A stretch of 64,000 nucleotides of DNA from positions 1 through 64,000 of the forward strand of contig DATJUB010000035.1 of NCBI GenBank assembly GCA_035502775.1. Reading direction: 5' to 3'. Each line of letters starts with the position of its first letter. Within the stretch, counting starts at the first letter, position 1. The DNA comes from 67-14 sp035502775. GTDB lineage: Bacteria; Actinomycetota; Thermoleophilia; Solirubrobacterales; 70-9. The notes beneath the pieces are model-generated. The model did no database searches, had not been told where the DNA came from, and saw nothing but the letters and a program-made list of their open reading frames with translations. Both the position numbers and the translations under genes were made by a program. Below, one piece after another: positions 50,385 to 58,594 of this stretch.

Positions 50385-51395
50385 CTAGTCCTCCGCGAGC
50401 AAGGCGCTGGCGAACTCCATCGGATCGAAGGGCCGCAGGTCCTCCAGGCCCTCGCCCACCCCGATCAGCTTCACCGGGATCTGGAGCTCGGTCGCGATCG
50501 CGAGGGTGATGCCTCCCTTCGCGGTACCGTCCAGCTTGGTCAGCACGACCCCGTCGACGTCGGTCGCCTCGGCGAAGGCCTTGGCCTGGCGCAGGCCGTT
50601 CTGGCCGGTGGTCGCGTCGATCGAGATCAGCGTCTCGTGCGGGGCCCCCGGCATCTGCTTCTCGATCACCCGGCGCACCTTGCTCAGCTCGTCCATCAGG
50701 TTGCCCTGGGTGTGGAGACGGCCGGCGGTGTCGATGATCAGCACGTCCACCCCGCGCGCCTTGGCGGCACTGACCGCGTCGTAGGCGACCGACCCGGGAT
50801 CGGCGCCCTCGTTGGATCGGATGATGCCGGCGCCGGCCCGGTCGGCCCAGGTCGTGAGCTGCTCGGCCGCGGCGGCGCGGTAGGTATCGGCCGCGCCCAG
50901 CAGGACCGAAAGGCCGAACTCGTTCTTCAGATGCCAGGCGATCTTGCCGATGCTGGTCGTCTTGCCGGTGCCGTTCACCCCGGTCATCAGCAGGACCGCG
51001 GGATCGTTGCTGAGATCGATCGGCGAACGGTTGGTCGAAGCGATCTCGGCCAGGATCTCGATCAGGCGGGCCTTGATCGCCTGTCCGTCGGGTGGCACCA
51101 GGCCGGAATCGACCTCGTGCTCGAGCTTCTCGACCACCTGGGCCGTGGTCGTGGCTCCCGCGTCGGCGAGGATCAGCGCCTCTTCGAGCCGCTCCCACGT
51201 CTCCTCGTCGATCCGGTCGAACAGGCTCGACGTGATCTCCTCCGAAAGGGCCTTGCGGCTCTTCGAGAGGCTTTCCCGCAGCCGCTTGAAGGCGCCGCGC
51301 CGCTTGGGTTCGGCCTCCTCCTCCACGCGGGCGGTCGCGATTTCCGGGGTGGCACGGTCCCCGAGGTCAAGAATGTCGTTCCAGGTCGTCGGCAA
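50385..51395 (-). CDS. ftsY: SRP receptor FtsY
   Basis: 336 aa. A short acidic/basic N-terminus replaces the long A domain of enterobacteria. The NG domain has GVNGTGKTTSIGKIA, DTAGRLHTQGN and TKLDGTAKGG. It docks the Ffh-ribosome complex at the membrane. The C-terminal amphipathic segment (GEGLEDLRPFDPMEFASALL) is typical. Confidence 0.97.
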   Translation of the reverse strand: MPTTWNDILDLGDRATPEIATARVEEEAEPKRRGAFKRLRESLSKSRKALSEEITSSLFDRIDEETWERLEEALILADAGATTTAQVVEKLEHEVDSGLVPPDGQAIKARLIEILAEIASTNRSPIDLSNDPAVLLMTGVNGTGKTTSIGKIAWHLKNEFGLSVLLGAADTYRAAAAEQLTTWADRAGAGIIRSNEGADPGSVAYDAVSAAKARGVDVLIIDTAGRLHTQGNLMDELSKVRRVIEKQMPGAPHETLISIDATTGQNGLRQAKAFAEATDVDGVVLTKLDGTAKGGITLAIATELQIPVKLIGVGEGLEDLRPFDPMEFASALLAED

Positions 51396-51433
51396 GGTGG
51401 TGGAATCTTGACGGAACGAGCCGTCCGAGGCCG

Positions 51434-53785
51434 CTAGGCCACTTCCTCAAGCGAGACGCCCTCGAGCGACTTCACGTCTCGCGGCAGGCGGCGGGAAATC
51501 ACCTTGGTCACACCATCGCCGCCCATGCTGACTCCGTACAGCACGTCGGCCGCGTCCATGGTCAGCTTCTGGTGGGTCACGATCACGAACTGGGTCCGGT
51601 CGGAGAACTGGCGGACCAGTTCGAGGAAACGGTTGATGTTGGTGTCGTCCAGCGCCGCCTCGACCTCGTCCAGGATGTAGAACGGGCAGGGCCTGGCGAG
51701 GAACACGGCGAAGACGAAGGCCAGCGCGGTCATCGCCTTCTCACCGCCGGAGAGCAGGCTCATCTGGCGCATGCGCTTGCCTTCCGGGGTCACTTCGAGC
51801 TCGACGCCGAAGTCCGAGGCGATGTCGTCCTCTTCGGCCTCCGCGTCCGCGGAGCTCTCGGCCTCCGTGTCGTCTTCGCCTTCGACCTCCGACTTCGCCT
51901 CGGGGGCCGGGCGCAGATCGACCGAACGCAGCCTGCCGCTGCCGTTCGGGAAGAGCTGGGCGATCATCTCCTCGAAATTCTGGGCGGTGGCGGCGAAGGT
52001 CTCGTCGAAGGAACGCTTGATCTCGGCGTCGATGTCCCGGATCACGCCCTCGAGCTCGCGCATGCCGCGCTCGGTGTCCTCGCGCTGCGAGACCAGCTGC
52101 TCGACGTACTCCATCGCCTCTTCATACTCCCGCTGGGCCAGCGGGTTGACCGGACCGAGGCGCTCGCGCCGCAGACGCAGGTTGGTGAGGCGGCGGTCGA
52201 TCTGCTCGCGTTCCTCGTCGGAAAGTGGTTCGTCGGCCTCGGCGATCTCCTCCCCGAGCTTGTCGGCGATGCGGGAAAGCTCACCGGCGGCCTCCTTGCG
52301 GCGGTCGCCGAGATGGGCGGCCTCGACCTCGGCCTTGGTCACCTGCTCGGCCACGGCCCTCAGCTTCGCCTGGATCTCGACCTCCTGATCCGAGCATCGC
52401 TTCAGTTCCGCCGCGATCTCGTCGGCGTCGCCCTGATCGCCGATCACGGTCCTCTCGGCCCGGCCGATCCGATCCCGAACCGCCTGGCCGGTCGCCTCCG
52501 CGGCGCCGCGGACCTCCTCGACCAGGGCGATCAGAGCCTCGACCGCCTCCATGCGCTCCGCGAGCCGTTCACGGTGGCGTTCACCCAGGAGACCTTCGGC
52601 CCGGCGGGCGTGGCGCACCGCGCGCTCCGCGCCCTTGTGGACGTGGCCCAGCGCGTCGAGCCGGTCGGCTTCGCGCCCATCCGCCCTTGCCTGCCGCAGA
52701 CCCTCGGCCGCGGTCGCGAGACCGGCGTCCACCTCGGAAAGCTCCTCGACCAGCGCCTTCGCCCGTTCGCTGGCACTGCCGCTGGACCCGACGTCCAGCG
52801 TGAGCGGCGCGAGCTCGAGCCGCAGGTTCTCCAGCCGGCGTTCCAGGATCCGGCCCCGCTCGACCACCGCCGAGGTGCCGATCGAGATCTTCTCCTGGCC
52901 GGAACGCAGCGAGTTCAACAGCCCCCAGATCGCGGTGCGTTCACGATCCCGCTCGGCGAAACGCTCCTCGGCGGCGCTGCGGCGCTCGGACACCGCGGCC
53001 GATTCCTTCTCCAGGCCCTCCCTGAGACCCCGAGCCTGTCGGGCCGCCTCACGCGCCGCCTCCAGGCGGTCTTCGCCGAAACGAAGCTCCTCCGCGACCA
53101 GCTTGGCCCGCAGGCCGAGTTCCTCGCGTTCGATCCTGGCGCCGATCTCGGCCGAGTTGGCCTGCTGTTTCAGCGGGCGAAGCGCGCGCCGGGCTTCACG
53201 CTCGACGTCGAGCGCCCGGTCGAGGTTGTCCCGGGTGGCGTTCAGCTTCAGCTCGGAACGGCGGCGGCGCTTGCGGTACTTGCCCAGCCCGGCCGCCTCC
53301 TCGATCAGCTGGCGACGTTCCCGCGGCTTCGAGTGGACGATCGAGTCGACCCGGCCCTGGCTGATCACCGAGTGCATCTCCTTGCCGAGGTTGGCGTCGG
53401 AGAGGATCTCGACGATGTCGACCAGACGGCAACGGGCACCGTTCAGGCGGTACTCGCCGTCCCCGTTGCGGTCGAGCCGCCTGGTGATCGCGATCTCGGA
53501 CAGCTCGGTGTCGATCTTGCCCTCGGAGTTGTCGATCACCACCTCGACCTCGGCCGAGGATCTCGCGCCGACATCCTTGCCGCCGACCGAGATCACGTCC
53601 TGCATCGAGGTGCCGCGAATCGCGCCCGGACTCTGCTCGCCGAGCGCCCAGAGGACCGCGTCGGTGATGTTCGACTTGCCGGAGCCGTTCGGGCCGACGA
53701 TCACGCTGACGCCGGGATCGAACTTCAGCTCCGTCTTCTCGGGGAACGACTTGAACCCCTTCATGGTTACCGAGCGCAGATACAT
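51434..53785 (-). CDS. smc: Chromosome segregation SMC protein lacking the hinge domain
   Basis: 783 aa, against about 1150-1200 for bacterial SMC. Walker A GPNGSGKSN (31-39), the Q/D-loop region, the ABC signature LLSGGEK (677-683) and Walker B ILDEVEA (704-710) are intact, and the arm-proximal LGPVNPLAQREYEE (543-556) is conserved. Between about 165 and 540 there is only charged helical sequence with a possible turn near 333-340 or 367-385; no Gly-rich hinge and no CxxC hook. An acidic insert (627-656) interrupts the C-terminal head. It is one uninterrupted frame in the normal rnc-smc-ftsY locus, so this is not a frameshift. Confidence 0.9.
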   Translation of the reverse strand: MYLRSVTMKGFKSFPEKTELKFDPGVSVIVGPNGSGKSNITDAVLWALGEQSPGAIRGTSMQDVISVGGKDVGARSSAEVEVVIDNSEGKIDTELSEIAITRRLDRNGDGEYRLNGARCRLVDIVEILSDANLGKEMHSVISQGRVDSIVHSKPRERRQLIEEAAGLGKYRKRRRRSELKLNATRDNLDRALDVEREARRALRPLKQQANSAEIGARIEREELGLRAKLVAEELRFGEDRLEAAREAARQARGLREGLEKESAAVSERRSAAEERFAERDRERTAIWGLLNSLRSGQEKISIGTSAVVERGRILERRLENLRLELAPLTLDVGSSGSASERAKALVEELSEVDAGLATAAEGLRQARADGREADRLDALGHVHKGAERAVRHARRAEGLLGERHRERLAERMEAVEALIALVEEVRGAAEATGQAVRDRIGRAERTVIGDQGDADEIAAELKRCSDQEVEIQAKLRAVAEQVTKAEVEAAHLGDRRKEAAGELSRIADKLGEEIAEADEPLSDEEREQIDRRLTNLRLRRERLGPVNPLAQREYEEAMEYVEQLVSQREDTERGMRELEGVIRDIDAEIKRSFDETFAATAQNFEEMIAQLFPNGSGRLRSVDLRPAPEAKSEVEGEDDTEAESSADAEAEEDDIASDFGVELEVTPEGKRMRQMSLLSGGEKAMTALAFVFAVFLARPCPFYILDEVEAALDDTNINRFLELVRQFSDRTQFVIVTHQKLTMDAADVLYGVSMGGDGVTKVISRRLPRDVKSLEGVSLEEVA

Positions 53786-53847
53786 ATGCCGTTAAAACTG
53801 ACCATCCCATCGGACGGCCGAAGCGCTCAATACCGCTATTTGCGGGA

Positions 53848-54579
53848 TCAATCGCCGAGTGATTCGAGACCAGCGGCCGCGGCCGCCTGTCCGGCCGCCT
53901 TCTTGCTGCGTCCCTCACCCCGGCCGATCTCGTTTCCGGCCAGCTTGACCGCGACCTTGTAGGTGCGCTGATGGGCGGGGCCGCTGGAGCCGACCACCTC
54001 GTACTCGACCATCTCGCCGCGCCGGGCGACGGCTTCCTGAAGGGCGGACTTGAAGTCGGTGCGGTTCGCCTGAACCGTCTCGATCCGGTCGCGGAAGGCG
54101 TCGACGACCGCGGGCGCGGTCCTTTCGAAACCGAAGGTCAGGTAGCAGCTGCCGATCATCGCCTCGGTGATCTCGGGCAGCGGGCGCTCACCTTCGAGCA
54201 GCAGGCGGGCCGGGGTCTGTTTGCCGTCGTTGGAGGCCGGATCCGCCTCCAGCAGCATCTCCGGGATCCCCAGCTCCCGGCCGACCGCCGAGCAGGAGGT
54301 TCCGCTGACCGCCTGGTTGAGGATCTTCGTCAGCGCACCGGCATCGAGGCCGGGAAGCGTGCGGTACAGCTCGTCGGCGATCGCCAGCCCGAGCACGCTG
54401 TCACCGAGCAGGGCGAGCCTTTCGTACGAGCCGACCCGGTCCTCCGCCCACGAGGAATGGGTGAGCGCGGCGGTGCGGGCCTCATCCGGGAGCTCGGCGA
54501 TCAGCTCCTTCAGGGTGCTGCCGTCGGGCTCGCGCCCGGGCCCGCCCTCACGTACTCGCTTTAGCCATGACAAAGTCAA
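53848..54579 (-). CDS. rnc: Ribonuclease III with altered active site
   Basis: 243 aa. RNase III domain (about 20-170) and C-terminal dsRNA-binding domain (about 174-243). The signature normally ERLEFLGD reads ERLALLGD (53-60): the second catalytic Glu is Ala56. The usual ADxxEA reads PEITEA: Asp is Glu136, with Glu139 kept. Activity may be reduced or metal-dependent in a different way. The ATG overlaps acpP by 32 bp; an internal TTG could be used instead. Confidence 0.88.
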   Translation of the reverse strand: MTLSWLKRVREGGPGREPDGSTLKELIAELPDEARTAALTHSSWAEDRVGSYERLALLGDSVLGLAIADELYRTLPGLDAGALTKILNQAVSGTSCSAVGRELGIPEMLLEADPASNDGKQTPARLLLEGERPLPEITEAMIGSCYLTFGFERTAPAVVDAFRDRIETVQANRTDFKSALQEAVARRGEMVEYEVVGSSGPAHQRTYKVAVKLAGNEIGRGEGRSKKAAGQAAAAAGLESLGD

Positions 54580-54817
54580 CGGCGTCTCCCACCGTGCTGA
54601 TCTGGCCGGCTTCCTGCTCCGAAACGGTGATTTCGTAGCGGTCCTCCAGCTCCATGACCAGTTCGTAGAGGTCGAGCGAATCGGCGTCGAAGTCCTCTTT
54701 GAAGCGGGCTCCCTCCGTGATCTGCTCCGGCTTCAGCTCAAGCTCGGTGACCAGATGCTGCCGCACCAGGTCCAGCACGGCGTCACGGTTTCCATCGAAT
54801 TTCGCATCAAGTTTCAT
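54548..54817 (-). CDS. acpP: Acyl carrier protein
   Basis: 89 aa, acidic four-helix protein. The phosphopantetheine attachment Ser47 is in DADSLDLYEL (44-53). It carries growing acyl chains. The N-terminal ten residues (MKLDAKFDGN) are longer than usual. Located 13 bp after plsX. Confidence 0.95.
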   Translation of the reverse strand: MKLDAKFDGNRDAVLDLVRQHLVTELELKPEQITEGARFKEDFDADSLDLYELVMELEDRYEITVSEQEAGQISTVGDAVDFVMAKAST

Positions 54818-54830
54818 TTGACATTTCCTA

Positions 54831-55856
54831 TCACGCGGGGTTGGCCGGCCCGGTCGCGCCGCGATTGGCGCCGACCCGGTGGAGCATCTCTTCGGTCAGT
54901 CCGGGCGCGTCGGCGGCCGCGGCACGGGCGGCCAGGCGGATCGCGTTCGCGACCCCGTCCGCGCCCGAGCTGCCGTGACCGACCACGGCGACACTTCGCA
55001 GGCCGAGCAGGATCGCGCCCCCGGTCGTGTCCGGATGGAGATCCTTCTTCAGTCCGCTCATCGCGGGCTTCATCATCAGTCCGCCGACCGCCGAGATCGG
55101 GTTCTTCCTGGCGGCCGAGCCGATCGCCGAGCCGACCAGTTTGACCGCGCCCTCCATCGCCTTCAAGGTGATGTTCCCGGTGAAACCATCGGTCACGATC
55201 ACGTCCGCGGTACCGGCCGGGATGTCGCGGCCCTCGACGTTGCCGATGAACTCGATCTCGCCGGAACCGCTCAGCGTCGCGTGGGCCTCGACCACTTCCT
55301 CCTTGCCCTTGCCGGCCTCCTCGCCGACCGAGAGCAGTCCCACCTGGGGTGCCTCGACCCCGAGCGCGGCCTTCGAGAATGCGGCCCCGAGATAGGCGAA
55401 CTGCACCAGATGCTGGGCCCTGACGTCGAGATTGGCACCGACATCGAGGAAGAGCACGGTCTTGCCGGGCAGCGGAACCTGAGCGGCGAGAGCCGGGCGC
55501 TTCACGCCACGGGACCGTTTCAGGCCGAAGGTCGCGGCGGCCATCGTCGCACCGGTCGAACCGAGACTGACGACGGCCTGTGATTCACCCGCCTTCACGT
55601 CGGCGACGGCACGGACGATCGAGGAATCGGGACGGGTCCGGACCGCCGGGACCGGGTCATCGTCATTGGCGATGAACTCGGCCGTGTCGACCAGGGTTAC
55701 GTTCGGAGAGTCGGCGAAATCCAGTTCGGACGCCGGTCCGAAGACACGGATGTTGATGCCGTCGGCAGCGGCCGCCTTCGCGCCCGCTTCGAGCAGGTCG
55801 AAGCCACCCTCAACTCCGAATCCATCGAGCGCGACCGTGGTCCCGCCGCGCAGCAA
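54831..55856 (-). CDS. plsX: Phosphate acyltransferase PlsX
   Basis: 341 aa. Makes acyl-phosphate from acyl-ACP for phospholipid synthesis. The core is well conserved (LFLDVGANLDVRAQHLVQFA, NVEGRDIP, TDGFTGNITLK, AHGSS-like VGHGSSG). Two hallmark positions differ: the N-terminal DAMGGD reads DGFGVE, and the GNTGA loop reads GSTGA. The TTG start directly follows the rpmF stop. Adjacent acpP supplies its substrate carrier. Confidence 0.92.
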   Translation of the reverse strand: MLRGGTTVALDGFGVEGGFDLLEAGAKAAAADGINIRVFGPASELDFADSPNVTLVDTAEFIANDDDPVPAVRTRPDSSIVRAVADVKAGESQAVVSLGSTGATMAAATFGLKRSRGVKRPALAAQVPLPGKTVLFLDVGANLDVRAQHLVQFAYLGAAFSKAALGVEAPQVGLLSVGEEAGKGKEEVVEAHATLSGSGEIEFIGNVEGRDIPAGTADVIVTDGFTGNITLKAMEGAVKLVGSAIGSAARKNPISAVGGLMMKPAMSGLKKDLHPDTTGGAILLGLRSVAVVGHGSSGADGVANAIRLAARAAAADAPGLTEEMLHRVGANRGATGPANPA

Positions 55857-56066
55857 CTACTCGCCTGGAACGGCTCCGCCGATGGCGGGATTCCGCTGTG
55901 CGACTACTTCGCGTCCCTTGTAGTCCCCGCAATTGGGGCAAACACGGTGAGGAAGCCGCGGCGAGTGGCACTTGACGCAGTGGTTCACTCGAGCCTTGGC
56001 GGCAGTATGGGTCGCGCGACGCTTGTCACGCCGGGCACGCGAAGTTCTTTTCTTAGGGACGGCCAT
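55857..56066 (-). CDS. rpmF: 50S ribosomal protein L32 (zinc-binding form)
   Basis: 69 aa. MAVPKKRTSRARRDKRRA is the classic N-terminus, and two CxxC pairs (CVKC, CPNC) mark the zinc-containing form. Located between yceD and plsX as in most bacteria. Confidence 0.98.
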   Translation of the reverse strand: MAVPKKRTSRARRDKRRATHTAAKARVNHCVKCHSPRLPHRVCPNCGDYKGREVVAQRNPAIGGAVPGE

Positions 56067-56123
56067 ATCGACGGTGGAGTGTAGCGGAATCGGCGATTTT
56101 CAAGCCTCGTTGTCCCAGCCAGA

Positions 56124-56140
56124 GAACGTGACCCACGTTC
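56124..56140. repeat. 7-bp hairpin adjoining the large palindrome
   Basis: GAACGTG-ACC-CACGTTC. Its last base is the first base of the 19-bp palindrome at 56140, so the two hairpins are back to back. Confidence 0.6.
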
Positions 56141-56182
56141 TGGGGGCGATTTGGCAGCTTTTTGCTGCCAAATCGCCCCCAG
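56140..56182. repeat. Palindromic repeat element, copy 1 (19-bp stem, 5-nt loop)
   Basis: Left arm CTGGGGGCGATTTGGCAGC (56140-56158), loop TTTTT, right arm exact reverse complement (56164-56182). It shares the outer 15 bp with copy 2 at 63038. It lies between yceD and rpmF; it may terminate or process the transcript, or belong to a dispersed palindrome family. Confidence 0.9.
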
Positions 56183-56199
56183 TTGCCTGGTTCGGTGAC

Positions 56200-56769
56200 C
56201 TAGATCTGACGGAGCTTTGACCACCTCGGGTCCAGGTTCTGGCCGTGGTCGTGGTCCGCCGGATCCGCTCCGTTGAGAGTCTCCCCGCAGTATGGGCAGA
56301 GGCCCAGGCAGTCCTCCCGGCAGACGATCTGGTTCGGCAGGGCGAGGATCAGGGCATCGTGGGTCCACTGCTCGACGTCGAGGATCCTCGCCTCGACATA
56401 CGGGCTGAGCAGCTCCGCCGCGGTGGCCTCATCCTCGTCATCCTGCTCTTCGTCGCCGGCCTTGCTGCCCTTGCGCGCCGGGACGGGCTCCGGCGGCTGG
56501 TCCACCTCCCGGGCATCCACCGTGACCTTCGCCACCGCGGGCTCCAGGCAGCGGAAGCACGGTCCGGCGAGCCCCACCTCGAACCGGAGGCGCAGCGCGA
56601 ATCCGCTGCTGGTCCTGGAGACGTCCAGCACGAACGGAACCTGGGCCGGGTCAGGCGTGTACGTCTGCCCGCCCAGCTCGACCTCTTCGGGACTCACGAC
56701 ACCTTCGATCCGTTTGGCGTCACCGTAGGTGAGGCTGAGCGAGTCGAGATCAACTTTTTCTATCAACAT
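56200..56769 (-). CDS. yceD: YceD/DUF177-family protein
   Basis: 189 aa. Family of unknown molecular role, always near rpmF and linked to 23S rRNA accumulation in other organisms. Cys pairs in CFRC (about 72-75) and CREDCLGLCPYCGE (about 149-162) can bind zinc. An acidic low-complexity stretch (GDEEQDDEDEA) lies between them. Reads toward rpmF, with the palindrome in between. Confidence 0.88.
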   Translation of the reverse strand: MLIEKVDLDSLSLTYGDAKRIEGVVSPEEVELGGQTYTPDPAQVPFVLDVSRTSSGFALRLRFEVGLAGPCFRCLEPAVAKVTVDAREVDQPPEPVPARKGSKAGDEEQDDEDEATAAELLSPYVEARILDVEQWTHDALILALPNQIVCREDCLGLCPYCGETLNGADPADHDHGQNLDPRWSKLRQI

Positions 56770-56844
56770 GGAATCGTGGTCCTTTGCCGCCGCTTCACGA
56801 CGTTTACGATGTCGATCTGATCAACTGTTCTTCAGAGTAGCGAT

Positions 56845-57387
56845 ATGACCACACCGGACCCGACAAGCACCGATTACCTGGAGACAGTCCGCTCCCAGGT
56901 GCCGCTCTACGACGAGCTGCAGAGTGCCGCGGTCGCGGCCGTGCCCTTCGCTCCCGGCCCGGTCCTGGAACTCGGCATCGGCACCGGCCAGACCAGCGCC
57001 GGTCTGCTCCGTCGCTTCCCCGAAGCCCGGATCACCGGGCTCGATTCCGATCCCGAGATGGTCTTCCGGGCACGCGAACAGATCGCGGACGTCAGCCTCG
57101 CCCGCATGGAGGACCCCCTGCCGGACGGTCCTTGGGATCTGGTGATCTCGGTGCTCTCCATCCACCGTCTCACCGACGAGCAGAAGCAGACCCTGTTCCG
57201 CCGGGTCAAGCAGCACTCGAAGGCATTGGTCATCGGAGACTTCGTCGCCCTGCCCACCGGGGAAGGCGAAACACAGGTTCCCGGAACGGCCTACCCGGAC
57301 ACCGCCGAGGATCTGGCCGGCTGGTGCGACGGTGAAATCGCCTGGGCCAAGGATGACCTCGTGGTCATCACCGCCGACTACCGCTGA
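56845..57387 (+). CDS. Class I SAM-dependent methyltransferase
   Basis: 180 aa. SAM-binding motif I VLELGIGTGQTS (about 40-51), acidic motif II end GLDSDPEM, and post-motif DLVISVLSIHRL. It is short and lacks a recognisable substrate domain; the target is unknown. It is the only plus-strand gene between yceD and sepIVA, reading against its neighbours, which suggests a later insertion into the cluster. Confidence 0.85.
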   Translation: MTTPDPTSTDYLETVRSQVPLYDELQSAAVAAVPFAPGPVLELGIGTGQTSAGLLRRFPEARITGLDSDPEMVFRAREQIADVSLARMEDPLPDGPWDLVISVLSIHRLTDEQKQTLFRRVKQHSKALVIGDFVALPTGEGETQVPGTAYPDTAEDLAGWCDGEIAWAKDDLVVITADYR

Positions 57388-57506
57388 CAGAGACCTTCCG
57401 CAAGTGGCGCACTGGGGGCTGCCTGCGAACTCCTGGCAAGGAGTAAAGGCCGGGAATGCCTGCGATCGTACCCACCCCGGCCGTCGACGAAGCCAGGCGC
57501 TACGAA
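57388..57506. other. Convergent intergenic spacer with two hairpins
   Basis: CTCCT-GGCA-AGGAG (57431-57444) and GGCCGGG/CCCGGCC (57449-57455, 57477-57483). No T tract. Probably separates the methyltransferase and sepIVA transcripts. Confidence 0.35.
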
Positions 57507-57980
57507 CTACTCGTCGAGTTCGCCGAGCGGCTCTTCGTCACGCCCGGCGAGCCGGTCGCGACCACGCTGAACGGCGGCGGTGAACTTCTGCAGGTTCACT
57601 TCGAGGGTGTTGAGGATCTCATCGGCGTAATCCTCGGCGCCGAGCCGGATCTCCCGCTCGCGTGAACGGGCGTCTTCGACGATCTCGTCGGCGGCCCGCT
57701 CGGCCTGTTTCGTGACTTCCTCGTCCGAAACCAGTCGCGCCTGCTGCTCACGGGCTTCACGAATCACACGCTCAGACTCGCGCTTCGCCTCTTCGAGCAT
57801 CTCCTGACGCTCCTTGACGATCCACCTGGCCTGCTTGATCTCCTCAGGGATGGTCGCCCGCATCTGGTCGAGCAGGTCATAGATCTCCTCCCGGTCAACT
57901 CGAACCTGGTCCGTCAGGGGGACCGGTCGCGCGTTGTGGACGAGATCATCAAGCTTGTCTATGAGAACTAGGACATCCAT
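57507..57980 (-). CDS. SepIVA-like DivIVA-domain coiled-coil protein
   Basis: 157 aa, almost entirely charged coiled coil. The N-terminal part (MDVLVLIDKLDDLV, VDREEIYDLLDQMR, IPEEIKQARWIVKERQEM) closely resembles the mycobacterial SepIVA (Rv2927c) family, which acts in septation and polar growth. Encoded near yceD and coaD as in mycobacteria. Cytoplasmic, probably membrane-associated through partners. Confidence 0.82.
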   Translation of the reverse strand: MDVLVLIDKLDDLVHNARPVPLTDQVRVDREEIYDLLDQMRATIPEEIKQARWIVKERQEMLEEAKRESERVIREAREQQARLVSDEEVTKQAERAADEIVEDARSREREIRLGAEDYADEILNTLEVNLQKFTAAVQRGRDRLAGRDEEPLGELDE

Positions 57981-58084
57981 GCTTCAGGGAACCCTATGCG
58001 TCTCCGTGGTTTTCGGGGGGAAAGTGGTCATTTCCAGAACATTCTGCATGGAATCGCCCACTCCTACTTTGTAACTGAATGACA

Positions 58085-58594
58085 CTATCTGCGTCCAAGT
58101 CTATCCGCCAGAGCGGTTGCCACCGGTGCAGGCACCAAGTCGGAGATGTCGGCGTTGAAGATCGCCATCTCCTTGACTCCGGTCGATGAGAGGAAGCTGA
58201 AGTTGGAGCGGGCGAAGACGTAGACGCTCTCGACTCCGGGATCCAGCTTGTGATTGAGCTGGGCCATCTCGAACTCGTACTCGAAGTCGGAGATCGCGCG
58301 CAGGCCCTTGACGATCGCGGTCGCCTCCACCTCACGGGCGAACTCGACCACGAGGTTGGAGAAGATCTTGACCTCGATGTTGCCGATATCGGCGGTCGCG
58401 TCCTCGATGAACGCCTGGCGCTCCTCGGCCGTGAACAGGGTCTTGTTCTTCCGCATCGGCTTGTTGACCACACCGACCACGACCTTGTCGAAGGTCCTCG
58501 AGGCTCTCCCGATGATGTCGAGATGGCCGTTGGTCACGGGGTCATAGCTGCCTGGGCAGATTGCGATTCTGGGCTGGTCTGGGCTCATAGTCAT
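58085..58594 (-). CDS. coaD: Phosphopantetheine adenylyltransferase
   Basis: 169 aa nucleotidyltransferase that makes dephospho-CoA. GSYDPVTNGHLDI contains the T/HxGH motif, and FSNLVVEFA and KGLRAISDFEYE are family blocks. In the late loop SSTGVKEMAIF replaces the more usual SSSxVKE. The start overlaps the rsmD stop (ATGA). Confidence 0.95.
   Translation of the reverse strand: MTMSPDQPRIAICPGSYDPVTNGHLDIIGRASRTFDKVVVGVVNKPMRKNKTLFTAEERQAFIEDATADIGNIEVKIFSNLVVEFAREVEATAIVKGLRAISDFEYEFEMAQLNHKLDPGVESVYVFARSNFSFLSSTGVKEMAIFNADISDLVPAPVATALADRLGRR

Noticed and set aside
51434..53785. smc as a frameshifted or truncated pseudogene
   Set aside because: Both the N- and C-terminal heads are in one continuous frame with all ATPase motifs, so simple truncation or frameshift does not fit.
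51572..53962. Long plus-strand open frame antisense to smc
   Set aside because: Its amino-acid pattern is the mirror of smc codons in GC-rich DNA, it has no motif, and smc itself is well supported.
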